Positions 9,055 through 17,017 are shown, counted from the stretch's first letter. The stretch is 64,000 bases of DNA from Psychrobacillus faecigallinarum (GCF_014836595.1 NZ_JACSQO010000004.1:1-64000); one strand, 5' to 3'. Notes: generated by a model from the letters alone, not told the origin. A program made the numbers and translations.

Positions 9055-9429
9055 TTATTGATTGTTTGTTTTTTTAATGAGGTAAAATATTGCCTCAACA
9101 ATCATTCCTAATACTAATCCAAATGCAGTGAAGATAAAGAGGGAAAGAATTCCGAGTAGGTCTCCATTACCTCCGGTATTAATGATAAAAGAGCGGAAAA
9201 GATCAATGAAACCTATTGCTAACCCAAACGTAAATAAATAAAATGCTTTATGAAGATTGTAAAAAAGCATAGCTCCTGCTATGACTCCAGTTACAATTGA
9301 AAAAGCTGCAAATGCAATAAAGTTCATAACAACTAAATCTTGACCCAACACGTATCTTACTCCAAGAATGAGTAGAAAAAGAGAAGCAACGATGATAAAA
9401 CCAGCAATTTTTCCGTAATTTTTAAGCAA
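9055..9429 (-). CDS. Small membrane protein of unknown function
   Basis: A 124-aa protein with four predicted membrane helices (about residues 8-28, 35-57, 63-85 and 95-118) and a charged C-terminal tail KKTNNQ. The start is TTG, with AAGGTAGG 8 bases upstream. I do not recognise the family. It is transcribed alone, divergent from the OsmC gene at 9503. Confidence 0.7.
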   Translation of the reverse strand: MLKNYGKIAGFIIVASLFLLILGVRYVLGQDLVVMNFIAFAAFSIVTGVIAGAMLFYNLHKAFYLFTFGLAIGFIDLFRSFIINTGGNGDLLGILSLFIFTAFGLVLGMIVEAIFYLIKKTNNQ

Positions 9430-9502
9430 TCTAAACGCCTACCTTCTCTTCAATAATATAGGAAATCAATGAAATTTCCAATACATCCATTTGAAAGGTT
9501 TG

Positions 9503-9952
9503 ATGAAAATTATGACAGAACACATTTTTCAATTGAAAGCAAATTGGCCAGGGAATAGAAATGACGTTGGAGATATTAGTTCTGGAAATTTACAAACTAA
9601 TATTTCCATACCAAAAGAGATGGATGGACCTGGTGTAGGAACTAATCCAGATGAAATGCTCCTGGGAGCTGCTGCTACCTGCTATATCATCACACTAGCA
9701 GCAATGATGGAACGGAGTAAAATAGAAAAAGAAAGTTTAGAAATGCAGTCCACTGCGATTGTTGATGTTACGAAAGGTGTATTTACATACAAAAAAATTA
9801 TTCATCGACCAAGTATCTTACTTAAAAATTCAAAAGACATAGCTAAGACAGAAAAGCTAGCCATCAAGGCAGAGGAAAACTGTATGATTAGTAAGGCTTT
9901 GCGAGGAAATGTAGATATAGAATTAGAATTTTCCGTAAATATTGTTAATTAG
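9503..9952 (+). CDS. OsmC/Ohr-type peroxiredoxin family protein
   Basis: Thiol peroxidase family protein of 149 aa. The two conserved redox Cys are present: one in LLGAAATCYI (about residue 60) and one in EENCMIS (about residue 130), the spacing expected for OsmC. The family reduces organic hydroperoxides; this subgroup (YhfA/SACOL-like) may have another substrate. An in-frame TTG at 9491 is open, but AAAGG lies just before the ATG at 9503. Confidence 0.82.
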   Translation: MKIMTEHIFQLKANWPGNRNDVGDISSGNLQTNISIPKEMDGPGVGTNPDEMLLGAAATCYIITLAAMMERSKIEKESLEMQSTAIVDVTKGVFTYKKIIHRPSILLKNSKDIAKTEKLAIKAEENCMISKALRGNVDIELEFSVNIVN

Positions 9953-10017
9953 TTATTTATTTCCTAATTGCTTTAATGTATATTCTAATCAGGTAATACT
10001 AGGGAAGGGTGAATGCA

Positions 10018-10260
10018 GTGGAATGGATTATAATACCGGCGCTTATTTTTTTAGTTCCAGTTATTAGGTCTGTAACTGACCATTTAGAAGAAAAAGCACG
10101 CATAAAAGCTGGAGCAGTTAAAGATGCCTTAGAGTTAGAAAAGCTTAAACAAGAAAATTTTATTATGGAAACAGAAAAGATGAGAATCGAACTTGAAACA
10201 ATGAGATTACAGTCTCCACCATCAAATATAGATTTTACTTTAACTAAAAAAGAATTCTAG
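10018..10260 (+). CDS. Small membrane-anchored coiled-coil protein
   Basis: About 80 aa, with an N-terminal hydrophobic segment (WIIIPALIFLVPVI) followed by a charged, helix-prone stretch rich in Glu, Lys and Leu (about residues 22-65). The GTG at 10018 is preferred because AAGGGTG ends 6 bases before it; a GTG at 10009 is also open. The architecture resembles small Bacillus membrane proteins of unknown role. It is followed after 23 bases by the acetyltransferase gene. Confidence 0.6.
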   Translation: MEWIIIPALIFLVPVIRSVTDHLEEKARIKAGAVKDALELEKLKQENFIMETEKMRIELETMRLQSPPSNIDFTLTKKEF

Positions 10261-10283
10261 CTTTCTAGGAAAGGTGCTTTTTT

Positions 10284-10724
10284 ATGATTAAACGAGCTGA
10301 AACAAAAGATGCTCTCGATGTGGCAACTCTAGCTTCACTATTATGGCCAGGGCATGATAAAGAAGAATTTCTAGAAGAAATGGAACAACTAATTACGAGC
10401 AGTGACGCCGTTGTTTTTCTTGCCTATGAACCATCAGGAGGTCCAATTGGATTTGCACAGTGCCAAATACGAAAAGACTATGTGGAGGGGACAAGTACAA
10501 CACCTGTAGGCTATTTAGAAGGACTTTTTGTACAGGAGGACTTCAGGAATACAGGTATTGCAAGGCAGCTGGTCGAAAAATGCGAACAGTGGTCGATTAC
10601 AAAAGACTGTGAAGAATTTGCTAGTGACTGCGAACTGGACAATGAAGAAAGCTTAGCAGTTCATTTAAAATTAGGGTTTAAAGAGGTTAATCGTATTATT
10701 GCTTTTGCTAAAAAGCTGAAGTAA
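10284..10724 (+). CDS. GNAT acetyltransferase, AAC(6')-like
   Basis: A 146-aa GNAT protein whose motifs match aminoglycoside 6'-N-acetyltransferases: LLWPGHDKEE near the N-terminus, RKDYVEGT, VGYLEGLFVQ, the acetyl-CoA loop FRNTGIARQLV, and ASDCELDNEES followed by HLKLGFKEV. AAC(6') enzymes acetylate the 6'-amino group of aminoglycosides; chromosomal homologues occur in Gram-positive bacteria and need not confer resistance. AGGAAAGGTG precedes the ATG. Family membership is fairly sure, activity is inferred. Confidence 0.75.
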   Translation: MIKRAETKDALDVATLASLLWPGHDKEEFLEEMEQLITSSDAVVFLAYEPSGGPIGFAQCQIRKDYVEGTSTTPVGYLEGLFVQEDFRNTGIARQLVEKCEQWSITKDCEEFASDCELDNEESLAVHLKLGFKEVNRIIAFAKKLK

Positions 10725-10768
10725 CACACTTGCTCCAACGCAAAGTGAGTTTACATTAAATAATAAAA

Positions 10769-10795
10769 GGGTGTCCATTAAGTAATTGGACGCCC
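10769..10795. terminator. Bidirectional terminator
   Basis: GGGTGTCCA (10769-10777) pairs with TGGACGCCC (10787-10795) with one G-U pair. It lies between converging genes, with A-rich sequence on its left side serving the minus-strand hemolysin III gene. Confidence 0.7.
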
Positions 10796-10817
10796 TCATT
10801 ATATATTCTAAAACTTT

Positions 10818-11468
10818 TTATAATACGTATACATACACACATATGAAGTGGGAAAATGTGCCTAGCAATATAAAAATGTGAAATATTTCGTGGAAACCTA
10901 GCTTTTTAATAAAAGGAAGATTAGGCTTTAGCCCATAAATTATACCACCTATAGTGTAGAATATGCCTCCTGCAATTAAATATAGTAGACCTTGAGTACC
11001 TAGACTTTCTGACAGGGCAGGAGCAAGGAAAATAATTATCCATCCCATTCCTATGTAAAGTGCCGTAGAAACCCATCTTGGACATTCAAACCAAACCATT
11101 TTAAATAATATTCCTGAGATAGCTAAAAGAGTTATCAAACTAAACAATACATAACCTGTAGAACCTTTTAATGTTATAAGACAAAATGGAGCATATGTAC
11201 CAGCAATCAGTAGATAAATCATAGAATGGTCTAAACGACGTAAATACTGGATAACACGATCTTTAGCTAAAACTGCGTGGTAAGTAGCAGAAGCCATATA
11301 CAGTAAAATCATACTAACGCCAAAAATAGAAAGTGCCGTTAATGTAAGATTAGTAGTATTTTGTGAGATTCCCTTCATAATCATGAGAGTGAGCCCTATT
11401 AAACCTAAAACAGCTCCCAATAGATGTGATAATGAATTGAATGGCTCTCTTATATAATTTTTTAGCAC
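10818..11468 (-). CDS. Hemolysin III family membrane protein (YqfA/YplQ-like)
   Basis: A 216-aa PAQR-superfamily membrane protein with seven predicted helices. Family motifs are visible: EPFNSLSHLLGA at the N-terminus, MASATYHAVL in the middle, and LGFHEIFHIFILLGTFSHF at the C-terminus carrying metal-binding His residues. The start is GTG with GGAGG 10 bases upstream. Homologues include B. cereus hemolysin III; pore-forming activity is not implied here. Confidence 0.9.
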   Translation of the reverse strand: MLKNYIREPFNSLSHLLGAVLGLIGLTLMIMKGISQNTTNLTLTALSIFGVSMILLYMASATYHAVLAKDRVIQYLRRLDHSMIYLLIAGTYAPFCLITLKGSTGYVLFSLITLLAISGILFKMVWFECPRWVSTALYIGMGWIIIFLAPALSESLGTQGLLYLIAGGIFYTIGGIIYGLKPNLPFIKKLGFHEIFHIFILLGTFSHFICVYVYVL

Positions 11469-11605
11469 GAAGTAAATACCTCCATCTCATTAAGTAGTTT
11501 TAATAACTACATATAATGATATAACTATAATTGTTAGTAGTCAAGGTTTACCTTTAATGAGTTTTAAGTTACTATATTTTTAAAGTATTACGAGGGGGTT
11601 TATTT

Positions 11606-12172
11606 ATGAATGATATAAATAGCTTGATCGAACGTTTAGCATTGGATACCGCGATTAAAGAAGATGACATACCAGAAATAGACTTATATATGGATCAGGT
11701 TATACAGCTTTTTGATGCAAAATATGGATCCACCATTAGAAATGATGAAGATAAGGTATTAACAAAAACAATGATAAACAATTACGCGAAGGGCAAGCTT
11801 TTCGTTCCAATTAAAAATAAAAAATACTCTAAGCAGCATATTATGTTGATTAATCTCATTTACCATTTAAAAGGATCCCTATCTATAAATGATGTGAAAG
11901 AAACGTTATCCCCTTTAAAAGAAAAAATGAGCTCAAGGGACTTCACTTTAAATGATTTTTATGATAACTTTATTTCCCTTCAGCAAAATAATAAACTTGT
12001 CTTTAAAGAAGAAATTCAAGTATTGGATAAGGAAACAAAAAAATTAGAGGGGGAGGAAGAACTGCAAAAGCTTTTGTTAATCTCTTCTTTAGCGAACATG
12101 AGCAATCTCTATAGAAGGGCAGCAGAATTGCTCGTTGATGAGCTTATTCCAAAAGAAAAGGAGAAAAAATAA
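11606..12172 (+). CDS. DUF1836 protein with predicted DNA-binding fold
   Basis: A 188-aa protein of the DUF1836 family (B. subtilis YkrK type). The central motif LTKTMINNYAKGKLFVP followed by KKYSKQHIMLI is characteristic and looks like a helix-turn-helix of the MerR type. The stop codon overlaps the start of the amidohydrolase gene (TAATG), so the two are translationally coupled. The function is unknown; a regulator of its partner is possible. Confidence 0.75.
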   Translation: MNDINSLIERLALDTAIKEDDIPEIDLYMDQVIQLFDAKYGSTIRNDEDKVLTKTMINNYAKGKLFVPIKNKKYSKQHIMLINLIYHLKGSLSINDVKETLSPLKEKMSSRDFTLNDFYDNFISLQQNNKLVFKEEIQVLDKETKKLEGEEELQKLLLISSLANMSNLYRRAAELLVDELIPKEKEKK

Positions 12173-13689
12173 TGAAAACTCTTTGGACAAATGGAAGTAT
12201 TTTTACAATGCAATCAGAAGATTCTATGGTAGAAGCGGTATTAATCGAGAAAGGTAAAATTATTCAAATAGGAAGTAAAGAAGAGCTTCTTCCTCATGCG
12301 GACAAGATTATTTCCCTTGAAGGTGCAGCCATGTATCCTGGTTTTGTGGATAGTCATATTCATTTAATTGGACATGGGGAGAAGCTGTCTTATCTCGACC
12401 TTTCTTCCTTTACATCTATAGAGAAAATAATGGCTGAAGTATGTAAAAAAGTCACTCCTGGTCAATGGTACATAACAGAGGGATGGAACGATAATCAGTT
12501 AATAGATGGAAGATTCATCAGTAAGAATGATTTAGATGTAATTCAAGAAAGTCCGATCGTTTTAAAGAGAATATGCCGCCATGTCCTTGTGGCGAATTCT
12601 AGGGCCATGGAGATAGCAGGAATAACTGAAGATACACCTAGTCCAATAGGTGGGAGGATAGGGAAGGATGAAGATGGTAGATTAAACGGGCTTTTTTTTG
12701 ATGAAGCTCAGCAGCTGATAACGTCCCACATACCCCCAGTCACCTCAGAATATTTAGCAAAAGTAATTCGTTTAAGTATTAAGGACTTACATAAGAAAGG
12801 GTTTACAGGTGTCCACACGGAAGATATGGCATATTACGGTCCATACGAAATACCCTTAAAAGCATATCGCGAGGTAGTGGAAGATCAATTTAAAGTTCAT
12901 CTATTAAGACATCATTTAGTATTCGAACAAATGCAAGAAGAGATGTCCAATGAATTTCTAGAATTTGGTGCGATGAAAATTTTTGTAGATGGTTCATTAG
13001 GTGGTCGTACTGCATTATTATCTGAGGATTACTCGGATAAAAGTGGCACAAGTGGAGTTGCAGTTCATACAGAAGAAAAACTTGGACAGTTAGTCCAAAT
13101 GGCGCGAGTTCATAATGAATGTATTGCTGTTCATGTAATAGGAGATAAGGCGACTGAGCTGATATTAGATAAAATTGAAAAATACCCTGCTCCTAAGGGA
13201 AAAAAAGATAGGCTCATTCACGTAAATGTTCTTCGAGCTGATTTAATAGAAAGAATGCACAAGCTACCTATTGTTTTAGATATTCAGCCAATATTTGTTC
13301 CATCTGATTTTCCTTGGGTAAAAGAACGACTTGGAGAGGAAAGAATGGAATGGGCCTACGCTTGGAAGTCATTGTTGAGAGCTGGTTTTGAATGCTCAGG
13401 AGGATCAGATTCACCAGTAGAGAGTGCAGATCCATTTGTGGCGATAGATGCAGCTGTTAATAATAGATGGAATCCTAGTCAGTCAATATCCATATTTCAA
13501 GCTTTATCCCTATATACTACTGGTAGTGCAAAAGCGATTGGGAAAGAATTTCAGAGAGGGAAAATTGCTCAAGGGTTTGATGCTGATTTTACTATCCTAA
13601 ATGAACCACTTAACGTAGATAATATCCAACAGGTGTTTGTTAGCAAAACAGTAGTGAATGGAAAGATTGTTTACGAAAGAAAAATATGA
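12172..13689 (+). CDS. Amidohydrolase family 3 protein (YtcJ-like)
   Basis: A 505-aa metal-dependent hydrolase of the Amidohydro_3/YtcJ family. It begins with the small beta-sandwich domain, then the metal motif DSHIHLIGHGE at about residue 60. KIFVDGSLGG, HVIGDKA and GGSDSPVES (metal-binding Asp) appear further on, and it ends in the returning beta domain (GFDADFTILNEPL). These enzymes hydrolyse amides such as N-substituted formamides; the substrate here is unknown. It is coupled to the DUF1836 gene upstream. Confidence 0.85.
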   Translation: MKTLWTNGSIFTMQSEDSMVEAVLIEKGKIIQIGSKEELLPHADKIISLEGAAMYPGFVDSHIHLIGHGEKLSYLDLSSFTSIEKIMAEVCKKVTPGQWYITEGWNDNQLIDGRFISKNDLDVIQESPIVLKRICRHVLVANSRAMEIAGITEDTPSPIGGRIGKDEDGRLNGLFFDEAQQLITSHIPPVTSEYLAKVIRLSIKDLHKKGFTGVHTEDMAYYGPYEIPLKAYREVVEDQFKVHLLRHHLVFEQMQEEMSNEFLEFGAMKIFVDGSLGGRTALLSEDYSDKSGTSGVAVHTEEKLGQLVQMARVHNECIAVHVIGDKATELILDKIEKYPAPKGKKDRLIHVNVLRADLIERMHKLPIVLDIQPIFVPSDFPWVKERLGEERMEWAYAWKSLLRAGFECSGGSDSPVESADPFVAIDAAVNNRWNPSQSISIFQALSLYTTGSAKAIGKEFQRGKIAQGFDADFTILNEPLNVDNIQQVFVSKTVVNGKIVYERKI

Positions 13690-13742
13690 AACTAAAACCC
13701 TAAGTATTCGTATATATAATAAGATAAAGGAGGTTATATTTA

Positions 13743-14051
13743 ATGGATAATAAAGGACTTAAGGTATTATTGCATGCGAGCACTTGGTTCGCTCCATTTT
13801 TAGTACCATTCGTATTATATTTAGTTGTAGATGACCATGAAGTGAAGAAGCTCTCTGTGCAGGCAGTTCTTTTTCAGTTAGTGATGTCAGTTCTGCTTTT
13901 TATATCGTTTCTTTTAATATTTATCATAATAGGTATCCCATTAGTAATAATTTTTGCTATAATGGCTTTTGTTGTCCCAATTATAGGTATAATTAAAGCA
14001 ATCAATGGTGAAGCATTTAATTACCCTATAGTGGGATCATGGATTAAATAA
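13743..14051 (+). CDS. DUF4870 membrane protein
   Basis: A 102-aa protein with three predicted membrane segments (about residues 10-28, 40-62 and 64-88), matching the DUF4870 pattern, including the basic-acidic linker VDDHEVKKLSVQAVLFQ after helix 1 and a C-terminal NYPIVGSWI. AAAGGAGG precedes the ATG. The function is unknown. Confidence 0.72.
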   Translation: MDNKGLKVLLHASTWFAPFLVPFVLYLVVDDHEVKKLSVQAVLFQLVMSVLLFISFLLIFIIIGIPLVIIFAIMAFVVPIIGIIKAINGEAFNYPIVGSWIK

Positions 14052-14078
14052 GGGTTGTAATGTAAAAGGGGACTAAGT

Positions 14079-14900
14079 ATGACTACTAGAATTGGTATTG
14101 ATGCAGGTGGAACTTTAACGAAAATAGCTTATTGGGATAGAGAAAATAAGATGTCCTTTAAAAGCTTTCTTTCTTCAGATTTTCAAGGAGTAAGAGAGTG
14201 GATAGAAAACAAGCATTCGTCAAGTGCTATCTGCCTCACTGGTGGTCGAGCAGAGCAATTAAAAAAATTCCTATTATCTAAACAGGACCTTCCTTATATG
14301 GTTGAGTTTGATGCGACAATGAATGGCGTGATGTATCAGATGAAACAGGAAGTTATTAGCAGTAGCTCGGCAATCATAGCAAATATTGGTACAGGTACTT
14401 CAATACATATTATGCATGACAAAACACATTCACGTATAGCAGGTTCTGGAATTGGTGGAGGTACATTATTAGGCCTTGGAATGGCATTAACAGGCCTAAC
14501 AAATTATAAAGAAATGATTGCGCTTTCCAAAGACGGGAAGAGATCTACGATAGATGTACTAGTAAGTGACATTTATAAGGATAACAAACTTCCGATAACT
14601 GGTTCACTTACAGCTAGTAACTTTGGTGGCGTTACATTAAAGCCAGAGCAAGCTCGGTCTCGTGCCGATTTACTAGCAGGTATTCAAGGCATAATTGGCG
14701 AAGTTGTCGCTACATTATGCATACAAGCAGCAGAAGCCCACGGAGTGAAAGATATAATATATATAGGCTCAACATTAGAAGAAAATAGTTTACTTCAAGA
14801 AATAATAGAGTCTTATACAATTTTAAAAAATAAAAATCCAATCTTTTTAGAAAAACATGGTTATAGTGGAGCAATTGGTGCATTATTGGAAAACAATTAA
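14079..14900 (+). CDS. coaW: Type II pantothenate kinase
   Basis: A 273-aa ASKHA-fold kinase that phosphorylates pantothenate, the first step of coenzyme A synthesis. The phosphate-1 loop GIDAGGTLTK is at residues 5-14, IANIGTGTSIHI and GSGIGGGTLLGLG mark the nucleotide and substrate sites, and IIYIGSTLEEN is the adenosine region. The length fits the staphylococcal CoaW type, which is feedback-resistant. AAAGGGGAC precedes the ATG. Homologues of DUF4870 and the cold-shock gene flank it without obvious linkage. Confidence 0.9.
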   Translation: MTTRIGIDAGGTLTKIAYWDRENKMSFKSFLSSDFQGVREWIENKHSSSAICLTGGRAEQLKKFLLSKQDLPYMVEFDATMNGVMYQMKQEVISSSSAIIANIGTGTSIHIMHDKTHSRIAGSGIGGGTLLGLGMALTGLTNYKEMIALSKDGKRSTIDVLVSDIYKDNKLPITGSLTASNFGGVTLKPEQARSRADLLAGIQGIIGEVVATLCIQAAEAHGVKDIIYIGSTLEENSLLQEIIESYTILKNKNPIFLEKHGYSGAIGALLENN

Positions 14901-14920
14901 AAAAAGATTATGTATATTTG

Positions 14921-14949
14921 TTGCATTATTAAAAATGCCATGTTATATT
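14921..14949 (+). promoter_or_regulatory. SigA-type promoter of the first cold-shock gene
   Basis: TTGCAT (14921-14926) and TATATT (14944-14949) have a 17-base spacer. They lie about 115 bases upstream of the start, leaving the long 5' untranslated leader typical of csp genes. Confidence 0.6.
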
Positions 14950-14987
14950 TAAAGAGGATTATTTTTGTTCGGTTAGTTAGTAGGTGG

Positions 14988-15057
14988 CAACACTTTTACT
15001 TAACAGTGTTGAGCAAGGATAGTAACACAATGTATGCACAATTTGCATACGAGGAGG
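14988..15057 (+). promoter_or_regulatory. Hairpins and SD in the cold-shock leader
   Basis: CAACACT (14988-14994) pairs with AGTGTTG (15005-15011). GTATGCA (15032-15038) pairs with TGCATAC (15044-15050), and the second hairpin abuts the SD GAGGAGG at 15051-15057. Hairpins next to the SD in csp leaders can act in temperature-dependent translation; here this is inference. Confidence 0.5.
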
Positions 15058-15065
15058 ATACACAC

Positions 15066-15266
15066 ATGGAACAAGGTAAAGTAAAATGGTTTAACTCAGA
15101 AAAAGGATTCGGATTTATCGAACGCGAAGGCGGAGACGATGTATTCGTACATTTCTCAGCTATCCAAAGCGAAGGTTTCAAATCTCTTGACGAAGGTCAA
15201 GAAGTAACTTTTGAAATCGAGCAAGGCCAACGTGGTCTTCAAGCTACTAACGTAGTTAAAGCTTAA
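15066..15266 (+). CDS. Cold-shock protein (CspA/CspD family)
   Basis: A 66-aa single cold-shock domain RNA chaperone. RNP1 (KGFGFIE) and RNP2 (DVFVHFSAI) are intact, and the conserved Trp in [12 protein letters not shown] is present. The start at 15066 is chosen because GAGGAGG lies 8 bases upstream and the product then has the standard length; an upstream reading from 14910 is a non-coding extension through the leader. It is acidic, like most Bacillus Csp proteins. A terminator follows directly. Confidence 0.96.
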   Translation: MEQGKVKWFNSEKGFGFIEREGGDDVFVHFSAIQSEGFKSLDEGQEVTFEIEQGQRGLQATNVVKA

Positions 15267-15284
15267 TTTTAAACCTAAACTTTA

Positions 15285-15316
15285 ACAGGCTCTCATTTCG
15301 AGGGTCTGTTTTTTTG
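15285..15316 (+). terminator. Terminator of the first cold-shock gene
   Basis: ACAGGCTCTC (15285-15294) pairs with GAGGGTCTGT (15300-15309) with two G-U pairs, followed by a T-run. Confidence 0.85.
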
Positions 15317-15368
15317 TGTTATCATATATAGAAAGGTTAACATATTGATATGCAGGGGAGTAGTTTAG

Positions 15369-15884
15369 ATGAAAAAATGGAAAAAAGAGATAGTTATTAA
15401 TGCACCAATCGAATTTGTATGGCCTTATTTTTACGGGGACTTAGAGAAAAAGAAAGTAATTTTTCCAAAGATAATTGATGAAGAGATAATAAAAGAAACT
15501 GAGGAAGTTGTTGGAACAGTAATAAGACAGTCGTATAAAAATGGATCACTTGACGAATATTATAATCTCACCTTAAAAAAATATATAAATGAGCCTAATC
15601 ACAAGCTGGTCCAGGAAACATTTATTTTAAACAATCTTTTTAAAATGAAGGTAGATTATGAACTACATCAGGTGGATGAACAGAATACGAAGTTTACTTA
15701 TTTATCCGTTAATCGCCCAAGAAATCCTTTGTTAAGCTTGTTTCAACTTTTTGGTAAAGATGACGTTATTGTTCGATTCATGGATCGTACTAAAAATAGT
15801 ATTGAAAATGACTATAACTTGGATAAAGAGGAAGCACAAGACGAGATTGATACTGTTGAGGGCTATGCAGAGAAAACAGAATAA
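15369..15884 (+). CDS. SRPBCC (START-like) family protein
   Basis: A 171-aa protein with the N-terminal strand IVINAPIEFVWPYFYGD typical of the SRPBCC ligand-binding fold, followed by beta strands containing FTYLSVNRP and a C-terminal amphipathic helix. The last 20 residues are acidic and probably disordered. No ligand can be proposed. GGGGAGTAG lies upstream of the ATG. Confidence 0.72.
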   Translation: MKKWKKEIVINAPIEFVWPYFYGDLEKKKVIFPKIIDEEIIKETEEVVGTVIRQSYKNGSLDEYYNLTLKKYINEPNHKLVQETFILNNLFKMKVDYELHQVDEQNTKFTYLSVNRPRNPLLSLFQLFGKDDVIVRFMDRTKNSIENDYNLDKEEAQDEIDTVEGYAEKTE

Positions 15885-15911
15885 GGCACTAACAAAAGTT
15901 TTAAGTTAACC

Positions 15912-15952
15912 ACACCTCCAACCGATTTAGCTGCTGGAGGTGTCATTTTTTT
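15912..15952 (+). terminator. Terminator after the SRPBCC gene
   Basis: ACACCTCCA (15912-15920) pairs with TGGAGGTGT (15935-15943), followed by CATTTTTTT. Its T-run touches the stop codon of the converging RNase H-like gene. Confidence 0.82.
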
Positions 15953-16343
15953 AAGGTAGGTTCTTCCTTACAGCTTCTCTAGCTAAAGCATGGGCTGCTT
16001 TGTTTTGATCATCCGGGATCCATTTTATAAAGAATAGATCGAAGGTATCTGTAATGACTAGTATTTTCTCTAATAAGGCAGCAAATTCTGCATTTTTTGC
16101 ATAACGTTTTTCAACCGCAGCATACACTATTTGAGAATCTGTTCGAATGGATACGATAGTAGGTGAAAGCTTCTGAACTTCTTCCAGCCCTCTCAACAAA
16201 GCTTTAAATTCAGTTATATGGTTCGAATAGATACCTATGTATTCACTCATTTTAATTTGATGGCCTTCTCCCTTTATAAAAATTCCAATTCCACTAGGTC
16301 CAGGATTGCCAGTTGTAGAGCCATCGATATATAATTCAATCAT
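15951..16343 (-). CDS. RNase HI-like protein (YpdQ type), probably inactive
   Basis: A 130-aa RNase H-fold protein. ELYIDGSTTGNPGPSG, ITEFKALLRGLE and RTDSQIV supply three of the four catalytic acids. The last motif, usually with Asp before the final helix, reads NKAAHALA, so the fourth acid is His. B. subtilis YpdQ is a similar RNase H homologue reported to lack activity. The second ATG (16343) is preferred because AAAAGG abuts the first ATG at 16352 and is 9 bases from the second. Confidence 0.8.
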   Translation of the reverse strand: MIELYIDGSTTGNPGPSGIGIFIKGEGHQIKMSEYIGIYSNHITEFKALLRGLEEVQKLSPTIVSIRTDSQIVYAAVEKRYAKNAEFAALLEKILVITDTFDLFFIKWIPDDQNKAAHALAREAVRKNLP

Positions 16344-16410
16344 TGCTACCATCCTTTTAATAATTGTAAGTACTTTTCTTTTTTACGTGAGCTATATTCA
16401 TAAATAGTGC

Positions 16411-16438
16411 TTGATTAATAAAACAAACACTTTATAGA
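16411..16438 (+). promoter_or_regulatory. Candidate promoter of a small RNA
   Basis: TTGATT (16411-16416) and TATAGA (16433-16438) have a 16-base spacer. A terminator-like hairpin ends about 65 bases downstream and no ORF lies between them. Confidence 0.35.
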
Positions 16439-16444
16439 GCAATG

Positions 16445-16508
16445 CAATAGAAAGTTACACAAGTAATTAAGTGATCGTAAAAGTCGCTAAAGCGGTAGAT
16501 CATTTTTT
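16445..16508 (+). ncRNA. Candidate small RNA of about 65 nt
   Basis: This lies between the candidate promoter at 16411-16438 and an intrinsic terminator formed by TGATC (16472-16476) with GATCA (16498-16502), an inner CGCT/AGCG stem and a run of six T. No coding sequence is present. It is in the gap between the divergent RNase H-like gene and ypeQ. Existence as a transcript is inferred. Confidence 0.35.
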
Positions 16509-16592
16509 ACGTATATTAATTATGATATTTAATTTGTATAGGAGTAAAATAATTGTACAGTTCCATATGACATACCGCAAGGAGTTAAATGT

Positions 16593-16775
16593 ATGAAAAA
16601 TTCGCAAATTATAAATGAAATTGATCAGCTATTAGAGAATTATTGTGAAGGGTGTTTTGTAAAAAATCAGCTCAGAAAAGAAAAGGGCAAGTCGAAGGCC
16701 CACCAGTTTTGTATAAATGAGTGTACGGTAGGAGAAGAGATCAAAGAGGCTGGGAATAAGTTATACGGAAAATAA
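16593..16775 (+). CDS. YpeQ-like zinc-finger protein
   Basis: A 60-aa protein with the exact spacing C-x2-C (YCEGC) and H-x2-C-I-x2-C (HQFCINEC), the zf-C2HCIx2C pattern of B. subtilis YpeQ. It is likely to bind one zinc; the role is unknown. GCAAGGAG precedes the ATG. In B. subtilis it also lies near a ypdQ-type RNase H homologue and cspD, as here. Confidence 0.78.
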   Translation: MKNSQIINEIDQLLENYCEGCFVKNQLRKEKGKSKAHQFCINECTVGEEIKEAGNKLYGK

Positions 16776-16804
16776 AAAAAGTCCCACGACCAGTTGCCGC
16801 GGGA
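16774..16804 (-). terminator. Terminator of the broken cold-shock gene
   Basis: On the minus strand TCCCGCG (16804-16798) pairs with CGTGGGA (16788-16782), followed by a T-run. It lies directly after the stop of the pseudogene. Confidence 0.6.
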
Positions 16805-16813
16805 AGAACCGTT

Positions 16814-17017
16814 TTACTTCGATTTTATAACGTTTGCAGCCTGAGGTCCACGGTTTCCTTCAACGATTTCAAAAGTGACTTCCTGACCTTCTTCTAAAGC
16901 CTTGAAACCTTCGCCTTGAATACCAGTAAAATGGACGAACACATCTTCCCCGTCATTGTACTCGATAAAACCATAACCTTTTTCGTTGTTAAATCATTTT
17001 ACTTTCCCCTGTTGCAT
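16814..17017 (-). pseudogene. Cold-shock protein gene interrupted by TGA at the conserved Trp
   Basis: Reading the minus strand from the ATG at 17017 gives a full-length cold-shock protein of 67 codons ending at 16814, except that codon 8 (16996-16994) is TGA instead of the invariant Trp TGG in the KWFN motif. Everything after it is intact, including RNP1 (KGYGFIE), RNP2 (DVFVHFTGI) and the C-terminal [10 protein letters not shown]. The SD GGGAGG and a terminator are also intact. It may be a recent nonsense mutation, a read-through UGA, or a sequencing error. The position matches cspD next to ypeQ in B. subtilis. Confidence 0.9.

Noticed and set aside
14910..15065. N-terminal extension of the first cold-shock protein
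   Set aside because: The open frame passes through the promoter and untranslated leader; the ideal SD and family length support the start at 15066.
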